DNA of 64,000 nucleotides from Myroides odoratimimus. GTDB taxonomy: Bacteria > Bacteroidota > Bacteroidia > Flavobacteriales > Flavobacteriaceae. The notes beneath the pieces were generated by a model, which saw nothing but the letters and a program-made list of their open reading frames with translations, was not told the origin of the DNA and searched no databases. The stretch lies in contig NZ_BCMQ01000008.1 of the NCBI RefSeq assembly GCF_001485415.1, positions 62,001 to 126,000 of the forward strand, read 5' to 3'. Position 1 is the first letter of the stretch; every line of letters begins with the position of its first letter. Positions 1 to 8,886 of the stretch are shown here, in pieces. The position numbers and the translations under genes are program-made.

Positions 1-47
1 TAAGAATTGCGTCTATAGACTTTGATTCATACGATATCATTGAGCTT

Positions 48-72
48 ATCTATTCTTGTAGTAGGAATAGAT
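48..72. other. small inverted repeat upstream of the efflux operon
   Basis: ATCTATTC (48-55) and GAATAGAT (65-72) form an 8-bp dyad with a 9-base loop about 40 bases before the first efflux gene. No T-run follows, so it is not an obvious terminator. It could be an operator or a processed leader. The bases before it contain no gene I can recognise. Confidence 0.3.
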
Positions 73-110
73 ACATCAACAATATTGTATAATTAAACGC
101 ATACTTTTAC

Positions 111-1502
111 ATGAAAATTAATAGGATAGCACTGTTTCTCCTATTGGGTGTGGCATCTACGTCTTATGGACAAAAACTTACATTAGATGCTGCGTTAAAA
201 CAGGCTATAGAACGATATGACCTTATCAAGGTTAAAGAAGCAAAACTTGCTGCTTCTCAAGAAAACACAACTAATCAAAAAGGGAATTACTTCCCAGATT
301 TAACATTCGGTGCCCAACAAAGTTATGGGACTATCAATGCGCAGAACGGACCTCTATATGCTTATGGAGGATTGGGATCTGCAGCTACCTCTATGCCTTT
401 AGCAGAACAAAATTGGAATGCAGCCTTTGGTTCATTGTATTTTGCTAATGTCAATTGGAATATTTTTTCTTTTGGAAAAACAAAGGAAGGAATCGGTATG
501 GCAAAAGCTCAACAAGAAGTAACGCTTAAGGACTTAGAACAAGAGATTTTCCAACAACAAATAAAAGTAAGTGCTACCTATTTAAATCTTTTGGCTTCTC
601 AGCGTATAAAATATGTGCAACAAAAAAATTTAGAACGCGCGAGAGTATTTCATCAAGTTACAGCTGCAAAGGCAAAGAGTGGCTTGTTACCTCAAGTAGA
701 TGAGCGATTAGCCATGGCTGAGGTCGCAAATGCAGAGGCATTACATATTAAAGCGTATGACAAGGAAATAGAGTTTAATAAACACTTAGCTGTATTATTA
801 GATGAAGAGACTAAAGCATATGCACTAGATGAGGTATTTGTAAATGCTAAACCAGAAGTATTAGACGAGACTTTAGTCAATAGAGATCAGCATCCTATAC
901 TATTATGGCAAGAGAGCAAAATAGCACAAAGCGAATCTATGGAACGCCTAGTAACCAAAGGTAGTCTGCCTAGTTTAAATGCTTTTGGGGTGTTGCAAGG
1001 AAGAGGATCAGGCTTTAACTGGAATTATGTACAAGACAATAGTGCTTACTCTTCGTCTTATGGTGATGGAGTGGGTATTGATAGAAGTAATTATTTAGTA
1101 GGGCTTCAATTGACATGGAATATATCTAACTTTTTTAGAACGACTTATAAGCGTAAACAACAAGAGTATATCACAAAGAGCTATGAACATGAATTCGCTC
1201 AGATGGACAAAGATTTGGCTAACCAAGTTACTTTGACCAAAGAGAAGTATGTCAATGCTCAGGCTGTGTGGACACAGTCAAAAATACAGTTAGAGGCAGC
1301 TGATGTAGCCTTTAAACAGCAGAAAGCTTTATACGATAACGGGTTGAGCAACTTAGTTGATTTCACTCAAGCGCTGTATACTTTACAACGTGCAGAGATT
1401 GATTATGAAATAGCTCAAAACAATGTATGGCAATCTTTATTGCTACAGGCTTCTGCTTTCGGTGATATTCAATATTTGTTAAACGCTATTCCCCTAAAAT
1501 AA
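111..1502 (+). CDS. TolC-family outer-membrane efflux protein
   Basis: This is a 463-residue outer-membrane channel of the TolC/OEP family, the exit duct of a tripartite efflux pump. Residues 1-20 are a signal peptide ending in YGQ. The rest shows the TolC pattern of two similar halves made of long amphipathic helices (for example around residues 130-215 and 345-440). It ends six bases before the RND pump gene and is followed by the adaptor gene, so the three are one operon. The order channel-pump-adaptor is unusual, because the adaptor gene comes first in most RND operons. Linked genes suggest a metal substrate, but the channel itself carries no specificity signal. Confidence 0.9.
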   Translation: MKINRIALFLLLGVASTSYGQKLTLDAALKQAIERYDLIKVKEAKLAASQENTTNQKGNYFPDLTFGAQQSYGTINAQNGPLYAYGGLGSAATSMPLAEQNWNAAFGSLYFANVNWNIFSFGKTKEGIGMAKAQQEVTLKDLEQEIFQQQIKVSATYLNLLASQRIKYVQQKNLERARVFHQVTAAKAKSGLLPQVDERLAMAEVANAEALHIKAYDKEIEFNKHLAVLLDEETKAYALDEVFVNAKPEVLDETLVNRDQHPILLWQESKIAQSESMERLVTKGSLPSLNAFGVLQGRGSGFNWNYVQDNSAYSSSYGDGVGIDRSNYLVGLQLTWNISNFFRTTYKRKQQEYITKSYEHEFAQMDKDLANQVTLTKEKYVNAQAVWTQSKIQLEAADVAFKQQKALYDNGLSNLVDFTQALYTLQRAEIDYEIAQNNVWQSLLLQASAFGDIQYLLNAIPLK

Positions 1503-1508
1503 GATAGT

Positions 1509-4500
1509 ATGAATTTAATTCGATTTGCCTTGCGCAAGCCAATATCTATTATGGTATTGGTAATAGGACTATTATTCTTTGGAATAAAGTCATCTAAAGA
1601 GATTCCAGTAGATATTCTTCCAGAGATGAACTTACCAGTTGTTTATATCGCCCATTCTTTTAATGGGTACACTCCACAACAAATGGAAGGTTACTTTACG
1701 AAGATGTATGTAAATATGATGCTTTTTGCCAATGGGATAAAAAGTATTGACACTAAAAATACACAAGGGTTGACCTTGATGAAAATAGAGTTTTATGAAG
1801 GGACAGATATGGGAGAGGCGATCGCGTCTATCTCAGCACTGTCTAATCGTTCGGTAATTTTCTTACCGCCAGGAGCTCCGCCACCATTCATTATCCGCTT
1901 TGATGCTTCTTCTCAACCAGTAGGACAATTAGTGTTCCGCTCAGAGACGAAGACAAATAATGAGCTTCAAGATATCGCCAACTTTGCTGCGCGCCCTTTC
2001 TTGATTAAGATTCCTGGATTGACTACAGCTCCACCATTTGGAGGGTCACCACGTACGATAGAGATCAATATAGATCCTAATAAACTGCGTACGCATCATA
2101 TGAGTCCAGAGCAAGTGGTAGAAGCAATTAGTAGACAAAACGTAACGATGCCTTCAGGGAACGTATATGTAGGAGATAAGAACTATCTGACACCGACTAA
2201 TAACACTTTAAAAACGGTAGAAGAGTTTGGAGATATTCCTTTGTTTAAGGGACAGGTAGATAATGTGTACTTACGCGATGTGGCTACTGTAAAAGATGGT
2301 GCTGATATTACGACTGGTTATGCATTAGTAGACGGTAAACGTTCTGTGTATATCAATATTGCTAAATCGGGTAAAGCTTCTACTTATGATGTGGTAGAAC
2401 AATTGAAAAAATCTATTCCTCATATACAGAATAACTTACCTGATGATGTAAAGATTTCGTACGAGTTTGACCAATCTGTGAATGTTATTAATGCGGTAAA
2501 GAGTTTAATCGTAGAGGGAGTATTAGGAGCCTTATTGACAGGACTTATGGTGATGTTATTCTTAAGAGATCCTAGAGGAGCTTTGATTGTAATTATGACT
2601 ATTCCGATTGCGATTATTTCAGCAGTATTGTTCTTAAAGATGTTTGGTCAGACGATCAATATTATGACACTATCAGGATTAGCCTTAGCGATAGGTATTT
2701 TGGTAGATGAGAGTACGGTGACGATAGAGAATATACACCAGCACTTTGCCCTCGGTAAGAATAAGGTACAAGCTATCTGGGATGCGTGTAAGGAGATAGC
2801 TTTCCCTAAGTTATTAATTTTGTTTAGCATCTTGGCAGTATTCGCACCAGCCTTTATGATGACAGGTATCCCTGGAGCACTATTTATGCCTCTAGCGATG
2901 GCAATTGGTTTTGCGATGACGGTTTCATTCTTACTGTCTCAAACGTTTGTACCAATTATGGCTAACTGGCTGATGAAATACAATCCTGAGAAACACACTA
3001 TTCCAGAAGAAGCTAAAGGCTTCGATAAGTTTAAGAATAGAGTAGTGGCAGGGATTGAGAAAGTGATGCCTATGAAGAAGATAATCGTTATAGGTTCTAT
3101 TCTAGCTGCTTTCTTAGCTGTAGCAGTGATGTACCAAAATATAGGTAAGGATGTATTGCCAACTGTAAATTCAAGTCAAGTGCAAATGCGTATTACTGCT
3201 CCTGAAGGGACACGTATAGAGCATACTGAAATGAAAGTGAAGAAGGTACTGGGTGAATTAGAAGATTTATTTGGTAAAGAGAAGATTGCGATTTCATCAG
3301 CGTTTGTGGGACAACACCCTTCATCGTTTGCAGTAAGTCCGATCTATTTATATAATGCAGGGCCACATGAAGCGTCTATGCAAGTAGCTTTTAAAGATTT
3401 TGATGGTAATACAGATGAATTAAAAGACCAGATACGAGGACGTATTGCAGAGAAGCTACCAGAGTTAAAATTGACTTTTGAGCCAATCGAATTGACTGAA
3501 AAGATCTTAAGTCAAGGAACTAATACACCTATTGAGATTCGCGTATCAGGTATGATGCGTAAGATGAATATGATGACTGCTAATAAATTGTTGGCAAAGT
3601 TGAAAGAAATCGACTATATGCGTGATCAGAAAATGCCTATCTCGATGAATTATCCATCTTATGAAATTAATATAGATCGCGTACGTGCTGCTCAATTAGG
3701 ATTAGATGCAATGGATATAGCAAAATCATTGGTGGCGACAACAGCTTCTTCTCGTTACACCAATAGAAATATGTGGGTAGGAGGTATGATGGGCATTGCT
3801 TATGACGTACAAGTACAGATGCCACAAAATCAACTGGGAAGTAAGGAAGAATTAGAGAATATCCCACTGAGTAAAAATTCAGATAGACCAGTGCTAAGCG
3901 ATGTAGCTACTGTAACAGAGTCAAAGGCATTAGCAGAGAGCTATAATGAAGGGACGATGGGATATGTATCTGTAGTAGCTAACGTACACAAAACAGATTT
4001 GAATAAAGCAAAAGAAGATGTACAACAAGCTATCGCAGAATTAGGAGAATTACCAAAAGGGGTAAATGTGGAGTTAAAAGGTATGGCTCCTGTATTAGAT
4101 GATACCATGCAGAGTTTAGCTAACGGTTTATTGATTGCTATTGTGGTTATATTCTTAATGCTAACAGCCAACTTCCAGTCGTTTAAAGTTTCGTTTGTGA
4201 TCCTGACTACAGTACCGTTCGTAATGCTTGGATCACTGTTATTATTAAAAGCAACAGGCTCTACAGTTAACTTACAGTCTTATATGGGAATCATTATGTC
4301 GGTCGGAGTATCCATAGCCAATGCAGTATTATTAATTAATAATGCGGAGACGTTGAGAAAAACAGGCTGGACATCTACTGCAGCTGCTATAGAAGCAACG
4401 AAGTTACGTATCAGACCGATTGCGATGACTACGATAGCGATGATTGCGGGGATGTTACCAATGGCGATAGGGCATGGAGAAGGAAGTGAGCAAGTAGCTC

Positions 4501-4667
4501 CTTTAGGAAGAGCAGTAATTGGAGGGCTATTAGCATCGACAGTGTCTGTATTGATTATTTTACCAATGGTATTTGCTTGGGTAATGAATAAAGTAACGAG
4601 AGATTCTCCATCATTAGACCCAGAAGACGAAGAAAGTATCCACTATTTACCTATAGATAATAAATAA
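1509..4667 (+). CDS. RND-family efflux pump inner-membrane permease
   Basis: This 1052-residue protein is a proton-driven resistance-nodulation-division transporter of the AcrB/CusA/CzcA superfamily, of normal family length. It has an N-terminal membrane helix (about 10-28), a large periplasmic loop, a block of helices around 335-490, a second periplasmic loop and a second helix block (about 870-1030). TM4 carries the acidic pair expected for proton relay (GILVDESTVTIEN). The repeat FxGxSPRTIEI and the porter-domain pattern fit the family. I cannot tell a heavy-metal (HME) from a hydrophobe (HAE) pump by sequence alone. The downstream Cys-rich lipoprotein and the HMA-containing regulator favour a metal such as copper, which is an inference. 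Confidence 0.92.
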   Translation: MNLIRFALRKPISIMVLVIGLLFFGIKSSKEIPVDILPEMNLPVVYIAHSFNGYTPQQMEGYFTKMYVNMMLFANGIKSIDTKNTQGLTLMKIEFYEGTDMGEAIASISALSNRSVIFLPPGAPPPFIIRFDASSQPVGQLVFRSETKTNNELQDIANFAARPFLIKIPGLTTAPPFGGSPRTIEINIDPNKLRTHHMSPEQVVEAISRQNVTMPSGNVYVGDKNYLTPTNNTLKTVEEFGDIPLFKGQVDNVYLRDVATVKDGADITTGYALVDGKRSVYINIAKSGKASTYDVVEQLKKSIPHIQNNLPDDVKISYEFDQSVNVINAVKSLIVEGVLGALLTGLMVMLFLRDPRGALIVIMTIPIAIISAVLFLKMFGQTINIMTLSGLALAIGILVDESTVTIENIHQHFALGKNKVQAIWDACKEIAFPKLLILFSILAVFAPAFMMTGIPGALFMPLAMAIGFAMTVSFLLSQTFVPIMANWLMKYNPEKHTIPEEAKGFDKFKNRVVAGIEKVMPMKKIIVIGSILAAFLAVAVMYQNIGKDVLPTVNSSQVQMRITAPEGTRIEHTEMKVKKVLGELEDLFGKEKIAISSAFVGQHPSSFAVSPIYLYNAGPHEASMQVAFKDFDGNTDELKDQIRGRIAEKLPELKLTFEPIELTEKILSQGTNTPIEIRVSGMMRKMNMMTANKLLAKLKEIDYMRDQKMPISMNYPSYEINIDRVRAAQLGLDAMDIAKSLVATTASSRYTNRNMWVGGMMGIAYDVQVQMPQNQLGSKEELENIPLSKNSDRPVLSDVATVTESKALAESYNEGTMGYVSVVANVHKTDLNKAKEDVQQAIAELGELPKGVNVELKGMAPVLDDTMQSLANGLLIAIVVIFLMLTANFQSFKVSFVILTTVPFVMLGSLLLLKATGSTVNLQSYMGIIMSVGVSIANAVLLINNAETLRKTGWTSTAAAIEATKLRIRPIAMTTIAMIAGMLPMAIGHGEGSEQVAPLGRAVIGGLLASTVSVLIILPMVFAWVMNKVTRDSPSLDPEDEESIHYLPIDNK

Positions 4668-4672
4668 GAAAG

Positions 4673-5764
4673 ATGAAAAGAATATATATAGCATTAGTTA
4701 GTCTAGTAGTATTAACTGCATGTGCAGATAAAAAAACTCCTGAAGTAAAAGAAGTGAAAGATGAAAAAGGAGGGATGAATATGGCAATGAATAAGATGGA
4801 GACTATTGGCATAGAGCCAACAAATCCTATCGTTCCATTACAATTACCAGGAGAGTTAAGAGCTGATCAACGCACAGAACTGTTTGCTAAAGTGAATAGT
4901 TATGTAACTGATTTACGTGTAGATATAGGTGATCACGTAAAGAAAGGACAAGTGCTAATGGTATTAGATGCGCCTGAGATTCAGGCGCAAGTATCAAGTG
5001 CGCAGGCTAAATGGAAAGCACAAGAGGCAATCTATATTTCTACTAAAGCAACTTATGATAGAACAATAAAAGCGAATGAGACAGAGGGAGCTATTGCACC
5101 TGATTATTTGGAGCAAGTGACTGCTAAAATGTTAGCAGATAAAGCACAATTAGCTTCTTCAAAGTCTTCATATGAAGAAATGAAGAATATAGATCAGTAC
5201 CTAGTGATTAGAGCGCCTTTTGATGGAGTGATTACAGATAGACAGGTAGATAAAGGGGCTTATGTAGGGCCGATGAGTAAAATGCCTTTACTAATCGTAG
5301 AGGACACTTCTACACTACGTTTAAACCTATCTATCTCAGAAGCAAATACGCCTTATGTACAAGAGGGAGATACAGTGAAGTTTAAAGTGCGTACACTTCC
5401 ACAAAAAGAATTTACAGGTGTAGTCACTAGAAAGGCGGGTAGCCTAGATTTAAAGTTGCGTTCAGAGCAGATTCAAGCAGATATTAATAATAAAGAACAT
5501 TTGTTAAAGCCTAATATGATAGCAGATGCTACTGTAAGCTTAAAAAGTACAGAGCCAACATTCTTTATACCTAAGTCAGCTTTAGTAGAGAGTAATCTTG
5601 GGTTATATGTGATTGAAGTTAGAAATGGTACAGCGTATCATATTAAGGTAGCTAAAGGACGTGCTATGCCTATGATGGTTGAGGTTTTTGGTGAGTTAAG
5701 ACCAGGTATGAAGATCTTAAAAATGGCTACAGAAGAAATAATGAATGAACAAAAATTAATGTAA
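4673..5764 (+). CDS. RND efflux periplasmic adaptor (HlyD/MFP) lipoprotein
   Basis: This 363-residue membrane-fusion protein links the RND pump to the TolC channel. The signal peptide ends in a lipobox (VVLTAC), so it should be lipid-anchored facing the periplasm. A biotinyl-lipoyl-like half motif (VNSYVTDLRVDIGDHVKKG) lies near residue 77. It is followed by an alpha-helical hairpin (about 100-165), the second lipoyl half (VIRAPFDGVITDRQVDKGAYV) and beta-barrel and membrane-proximal domains. It starts five bases after the pump stop, in the same operon. A Met-rich stretch after the lipobox (GGMNMAMNKM, residues 32-43) resembles Met clusters in copper-handling adaptors, which supports a metal role but does not prove it. 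Confidence 0.9.
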   Translation: MKRIYIALVSLVVLTACADKKTPEVKEVKDEKGGMNMAMNKMETIGIEPTNPIVPLQLPGELRADQRTELFAKVNSYVTDLRVDIGDHVKKGQVLMVLDAPEIQAQVSSAQAKWKAQEAIYISTKATYDRTIKANETEGAIAPDYLEQVTAKMLADKAQLASSKSSYEEMKNIDQYLVIRAPFDGVITDRQVDKGAYVGPMSKMPLLIVEDTSTLRLNLSISEANTPYVQEGDTVKFKVRTLPQKEFTGVVTRKAGSLDLKLRSEQIQADINNKEHLLKPNMIADATVSLKSTEPTFFIPKSALVESNLGLYVIEVRNGTAYHIKVAKGRAMPMMVEVFGELRPGMKILKMATEEIMNEQKLM

Positions 5765-5769
5765 TAAAA

Positions 5770-6249
5770 ATGATGATTATGAGAACATTTGCAATTAGAA
5801 GTTTAGCAGTAGTAGGAGTTAGTTTACTTACTATCGCTTGTGGAGAAACGAAAAAAGAGCCTGTAGCAACAGCTCCAACAAATGAAAACCATGCTAATCA
5901 CGATATGCATTCTATGCATAAGGAAAGTGAGCCAGTAGCAGCTAGAGGACAGTATAAAAGAGGAGATGCTGTACCGAGTGACCTAGTATGTATGGTAAAT
6001 GATGCTTATATGGGGAATAAACAGTTAGAAGTAGAGCATGAAGGAAAAATGTACTATGGATGTTGTGAAATGTGTAAAACAAGAATTCCTCAAGATGCAA
6101 CTGTGCGTGCTGCTATAGATCCATATTCTTTAAAATCAGTAGATAAAGCAGAAGCGTATATCGTGATAGTAGGGAATAACGGTGAGGTAGCTTATTTTGA
6201 GAATGAAGGAAATTACCAAAAATTCGTTGCAGAACACAAACAGAGTTAA
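5770..6249 (+). CDS. Cys-rich TRASH/YHS-like metal-binding lipoprotein
   Basis: This 159-residue lipoprotein has signal lipobox LLTIAC, with the modified Cys at about residue 24. A His/Met-rich linker (HANHDMHSMHKE) looks like a Cu(I)/Cu(II) ligand region. The mature domain has a conserved cysteine arrangement, C-MVND... followed by YYGCCEMCKTRIP, typical of TRASH/YHS-type small metal-binding modules. It is the last gene of the efflux operon, six bases after the adaptor gene, and is followed by a strong terminator. I infer a periplasmic metal scavenger or chaperone feeding the pump. Three in-frame ATGs lie at the start (5770, 5773, 5779); any could be used. Confidence 0.8.
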   Translation: MMIMRTFAIRSLAVVGVSLLTIACGETKKEPVATAPTNENHANHDMHSMHKESEPVAARGQYKRGDAVPSDLVCMVNDAYMGNKQLEVEHEGKMYYGCCEMCKTRIPQDATVRAAIDPYSLKSVDKAEAYIVIVGNNGEVAYFENEGNYQKFVAEHKQS

Positions 6250-6261
6250 TAAAAAGAAATC

Positions 6262-6292
6262 AGGAGTACTGATGTAGTCAGTACTCCTTTTT
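6262..6292 (+). terminator. rho-independent terminator of the efflux operon
   Basis: A perfect 11-bp stem, AGGAGTACTGA / TCAGTACTCCT, with a five-base loop followed by T5. It closes the four-gene efflux operon and separates it from the regulator gene. Confidence 0.9.
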
Positions 6293-6389
6293 AAAAACAA
6301 AGATTGTATTGAGTTACTATACTATATGATGAAAGTTTAAAACGAGATATGATCAGTCTATTGTTTATTAGGATAAAAAAAAATGAGTT

Positions 6390-6965
6390 ATGGAGTATTC
6401 GGTAGTTTTACATATTAAGAATATGGTTTGTCACCGTTGTGTTTTAATGATAGAACAAGAATTAAAAAAAATAGGTGTATTAGAAGCTAAAGTTGAATTG
6501 GGCAAAGTATCACTTTTATATAATTTAAGTGAACATACTTTTAAGGTGTTTAAGGAGAGATTATATATACTTGGTTTCGAATTATTAGTAGAGAAGCAAG
6601 ATATATTGATAGAAAGTATTAAACAGCTAATAATAGACTTAGTACAAACAGATAGCCGTTTATCTACTAACCTATCATATTTGATATCAGATAATTTAGC
6701 AATAGACTATAGTTATGCAAGTAAGTTGTTTTCAGAGCGAGAATCAGTTACAATAGAGAAGTTTTATATCCATCAGCGCATTGAACGTGTGAAGGAGTAT
6801 ATTTCGTATGGTGAAATGACACTATTAGAAATAGCTAGTAAAATGTATTATAATGATTTAAGTCATTTGAGTAAACAGTTTAAAAGTGTGGTGGGAGTGT
6901 CTCCATCCCAGTATAAGAAAGAACAGAAATTTAATAGAAATTATATTGATAAGATAATTACTTAG
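6390..6965 (+). CDS. HMA-domain/AraC-type transcriptional regulator fusion
   Basis: This 191-residue protein has an N-terminal heavy-metal-associated fold with the copper-chaperone motif M-x-C-x-x-C (NMVCHRC, Cys14 and Cys17). The C-terminal AraC/XylS DNA-binding domain (about 95-185) has both helix-turn-helix units; the second reads LLEIASKMYYNDLSHLSKQFK and is followed by the GVSPSQYKKE signature. There is no signal peptide, so it is cytoplasmic. It follows the efflux operon in the same direction behind that operon's terminator, so it has its own promoter. The obvious inference is a metal-sensing activator of the efflux genes, with the HMA domain in place of the usual sugar-binding domain. 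The metal is unknown; copper is most likely. Confidence 0.88.
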   Translation: MEYSVVLHIKNMVCHRCVLMIEQELKKIGVLEAKVELGKVSLLYNLSEHTFKVFKERLYILGFELLVEKQDILIESIKQLIIDLVQTDSRLSTNLSYLISDNLAIDYSYASKLFSERESVTIEKFYIHQRIERVKEYISYGEMTLLEIASKMYYNDLSHLSKQFKSVVGVSPSQYKKEQKFNRNYIDKIIT

Positions 6966-6974
6966 TTTGATGCG

Positions 6975-7005
6975 CTATGCAGGTGAGAGTGCATAGTATT
7001 TTTTA
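6975..7005 (+). terminator. rho-independent terminator after the HMA-AraC gene
   Basis: Stem CTATGCA (6975-6981) pairs with TGCATAG (6990-6996) and is followed by a T-rich run. It starts ten bases after the regulator stop codon. A second terminator follows almost immediately. Confidence 0.75.
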
Positions 7006-7016
7006 TTTGTACTTGT

Positions 7017-7050
7017 AAAAGAGGACGTCGGGAGATGCTCCTCTTTTTTT
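7017..7050 (+). terminator. second, back-to-back rho-independent terminator
   Basis: AAAAGAGGA (7017-7025) pairs with TCCTCTTTT (7039-7047) and runs into a T-tract. Two terminators within 75 bases after one gene isolate the AT-rich spacer that follows from read-through. Confidence 0.75.
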
Positions 7051-7908
7051 GTGATATTTTATAATGATTAAAGTGACTTTATTTACTATTTGACTGTTTT
7101 AGACATGAATCTTTCAATGTATTAGTTTTATGATGTTGAAAAAAGAATAAGAAATTAGCAATATGTGATTTAATCACTAAATGTGACAGAGTCTTGTAGG
7201 AGAAAAATCTAATATTATGATAATCACTATATGTGATGAAATAAGAAGTGTAACTTGTTTATATGTGTTTTATGCGATAAGTGTTTTTTGTTTTTATATG
7301 TTGAATATTAGTTAAATATTGATATAAAAGTAGTTATAATTCTTTTATTTATTGATTTTAGTGAATAATAATATGTGTGTTTGATGTATTGTTGAATATT
7401 ATATGTTTGTATTGAGTTGTTTAAATAAAAAAATAACCATCCTACAGAAGTTGAAATTACGATTTAGATATGTATAACTTACCATTGATAATATGAAAAA
7501 CAAGTGTGTTGTTTCTTTTGTATCAATGGAGTAGTCGTCAATCTAATTGACTTAATAAACTGGAAAAGTTGTTTTAACTAATTGTTTTCTAGAAAATAGT
7601 TACAGTGAAATATTCATTTAAACTATACATTATTTATTCTTTTTTTGTGATTTAATAAATAGGTTTAGATCACTTGATTTTAAATACTTTGAATAGTAAA
7701 TATTTGAATATTTACATTAATATAAAATTATTTAGTATTTTTTATTTTTATATAATGTGTTGTTTATAAGTATTTTAATTTTGTTTTTGTTGGTTTGGTA
7801 TTCTTTTTTTAAACAATTTTTTTTCTGTTTTTAAATATTGGCAAGATAATTGTTTTATTGTCGATATATGCGAATAAAGCAGTAGTTAGTAAAGTGAAAT
7901 AATAAATT
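7051..7908. other. AT-rich, dyad-rich non-coding spacer
   Basis: This spacer of over 850 bases has no plausible gene on either strand and is visibly more AT-rich than its surroundings. It holds several inverted repeats: GTGAT-TTA-ATCAC (7165-7177), ATCAC-N5-GTGAT (7223-7237), CCATTGATA with TATCAATGG (7482-7490 and 7521-7529) enclosing AAACAA/TTGTTT, GTCAAT-CTA-ATTGAC (7537-7551) and TTTTCTAGAAAA (7585-7596). The region leads into an orphan repressor gene, so the first two dyads, which share a half-site, are candidate operators. That is an inference from position and symmetry only. Confidence 0.5.
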
Positions 7909-7917
7909 GTGAAAAGT

Positions 7918-8550
7918 ATGAAAAGTAGTGAAAGCGTAATTAAAAAGTTGAAACAGTTGTTAGGAATAAAAACCGATCTAGAATTAGCAAATATTTTAGA
8001 AGTAAAACCTAATACAGTATCATCATGGAAGTCGAGAGAGACTTTGCAGTATGAAAAAATCATGAATTTGTGTAAAGAACACAAAATTGATTTGAATGAG
8101 TTATTCTTTTCAAATACACATAAAGTTTTTAATACAGATTTACAAAAAAGAAAAGTGAAAATGATATCGGTAGATCATCATTTCGAGTATTTTTTAAACC
8201 CAGAAAGAACATGGGCTACTTCACCTAGTTTTGTATTTCCTACAGAAGAAGAGGTAGATACAGCATTTCAGATTTCAGCAGATAATATGTATCCTACTGT
8301 AAAAGTATCGTCTTATGTCTTAACTAAGAAAATAGATGTAGAAGAAATAAAACCATGGGGTATTTATGTGGTGGTTATAGAAGGAAAAGGTGTACTGTGT
8401 TATCGATTTAAAAGATATACTGAAAATGGTGAGTTAGCATTTATATGTGATAATGAAACATATGAGAACATTGTAGTTAGACCTCAAGATATTAGAGAAG
8501 TATTTTGTGTAAGAGGGGCATTTCTAGGAAATATTAAGAATCTTTCATAA
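7918..8550 (+). CDS. XRE/CI-type repressor with degenerate S24 domain
   Basis: This protein of about 210 residues has an N-terminal CI-type helix-turn-helix (TDLELANILEVKPNTVSSWK) and a C-terminal S24/LexA-like domain. In LexA/CI proteins the nucleophile sits in a D/N-S-M-x-P-T motif. Here the motif reads ADNMYPTV, with Asn where Ser belongs. The usual general-base Lys region reads VLCYRFKR, with Tyr at the expected Lys. Self-cleavage is therefore unlikely. ATG 7918 is preferred; an in-frame GTG three codons upstream (7909) is possible. No phage genes lie nearby, so it may be a domesticated repressor. Its target is unknown. Confidence 0.8.
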   Translation: MKSSESVIKKLKQLLGIKTDLELANILEVKPNTVSSWKSRETLQYEKIMNLCKEHKIDLNELFFSNTHKVFNTDLQKRKVKMISVDHHFEYFLNPERTWATSPSFVFPTEEEVDTAFQISADNMYPTVKVSSYVLTKKIDVEEIKPWGIYVVVIEGKGVLCYRFKRYTENGELAFICDNETYENIVVRPQDIREVFCVRGAFLGNIKNLS

Positions 8551-8571
8551 TTTTTATATTTAGTTATAAAA

Positions 8572-8607
8572 GCGGGTTTTTGCATTTGTGAAAGCCCGTT
8601 TTTTTAT
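8572..8607 (+). terminator. imperfect rho-independent terminator
   Basis: A GCGGG.../...GCCCG stem with mismatches and a long loop is followed by T7, 20 bases after the repressor stop. The T-run and position support a terminator; the stem is weaker than its neighbours. Confidence 0.55.
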
Positions 8608-8844
8608 GGTCTTTAAACATTGCTTTTAGGGATCGACTCTAGTTTAAAACAGGAATAAGTTAATCTTGATTTTTGAAAATAATGAACATGATGTTGTTCT
8701 TATTTGATGAAGGATTGAAATTGTTATACTTAGCAAGTCACAAAAAGGAAAACTAAGTGTTTAGGGGATGTTGATTAAGGAAGAGATAAATTGGATTTAA
8801 CCGAATTTTATTAAGGAATAACTGTTTATTTATTTAGAATGTCC

Positions 8845-8852
8845 TAAATTTG
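8845..8852 (+). promoter_or_regulatory. -7 box of the pepD promoter
   Basis: TAAATTTG matches the Bacteroidota -7 consensus TAnnTTTG, 35 bases before the pepD ATG. No clear TTG lies at the -33 spacing. Confidence 0.5.
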
Positions 8853-8886
8853 AAGGAATATTTTGAATAATTAAAGAGATTAAGAT

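Larger units (their letters stand above)
8551..8886. other. intergenic region between the S24 repressor and pepD
   Basis: This region contains an imperfect terminator hairpin (8572-8607) right after the repressor and a pepD promoter -7 box (8845-8852). I see nothing else between them: no credible small ORF, repeat or RNA gene. Confidence 0.5.

Noticed and set aside
7909..8550. Prophage remnant around the S24 repressor
   Set aside because: No integrase, excisionase, structural gene or attachment-site repeat is found on either side; neighbours are ordinary chromosomal genes.
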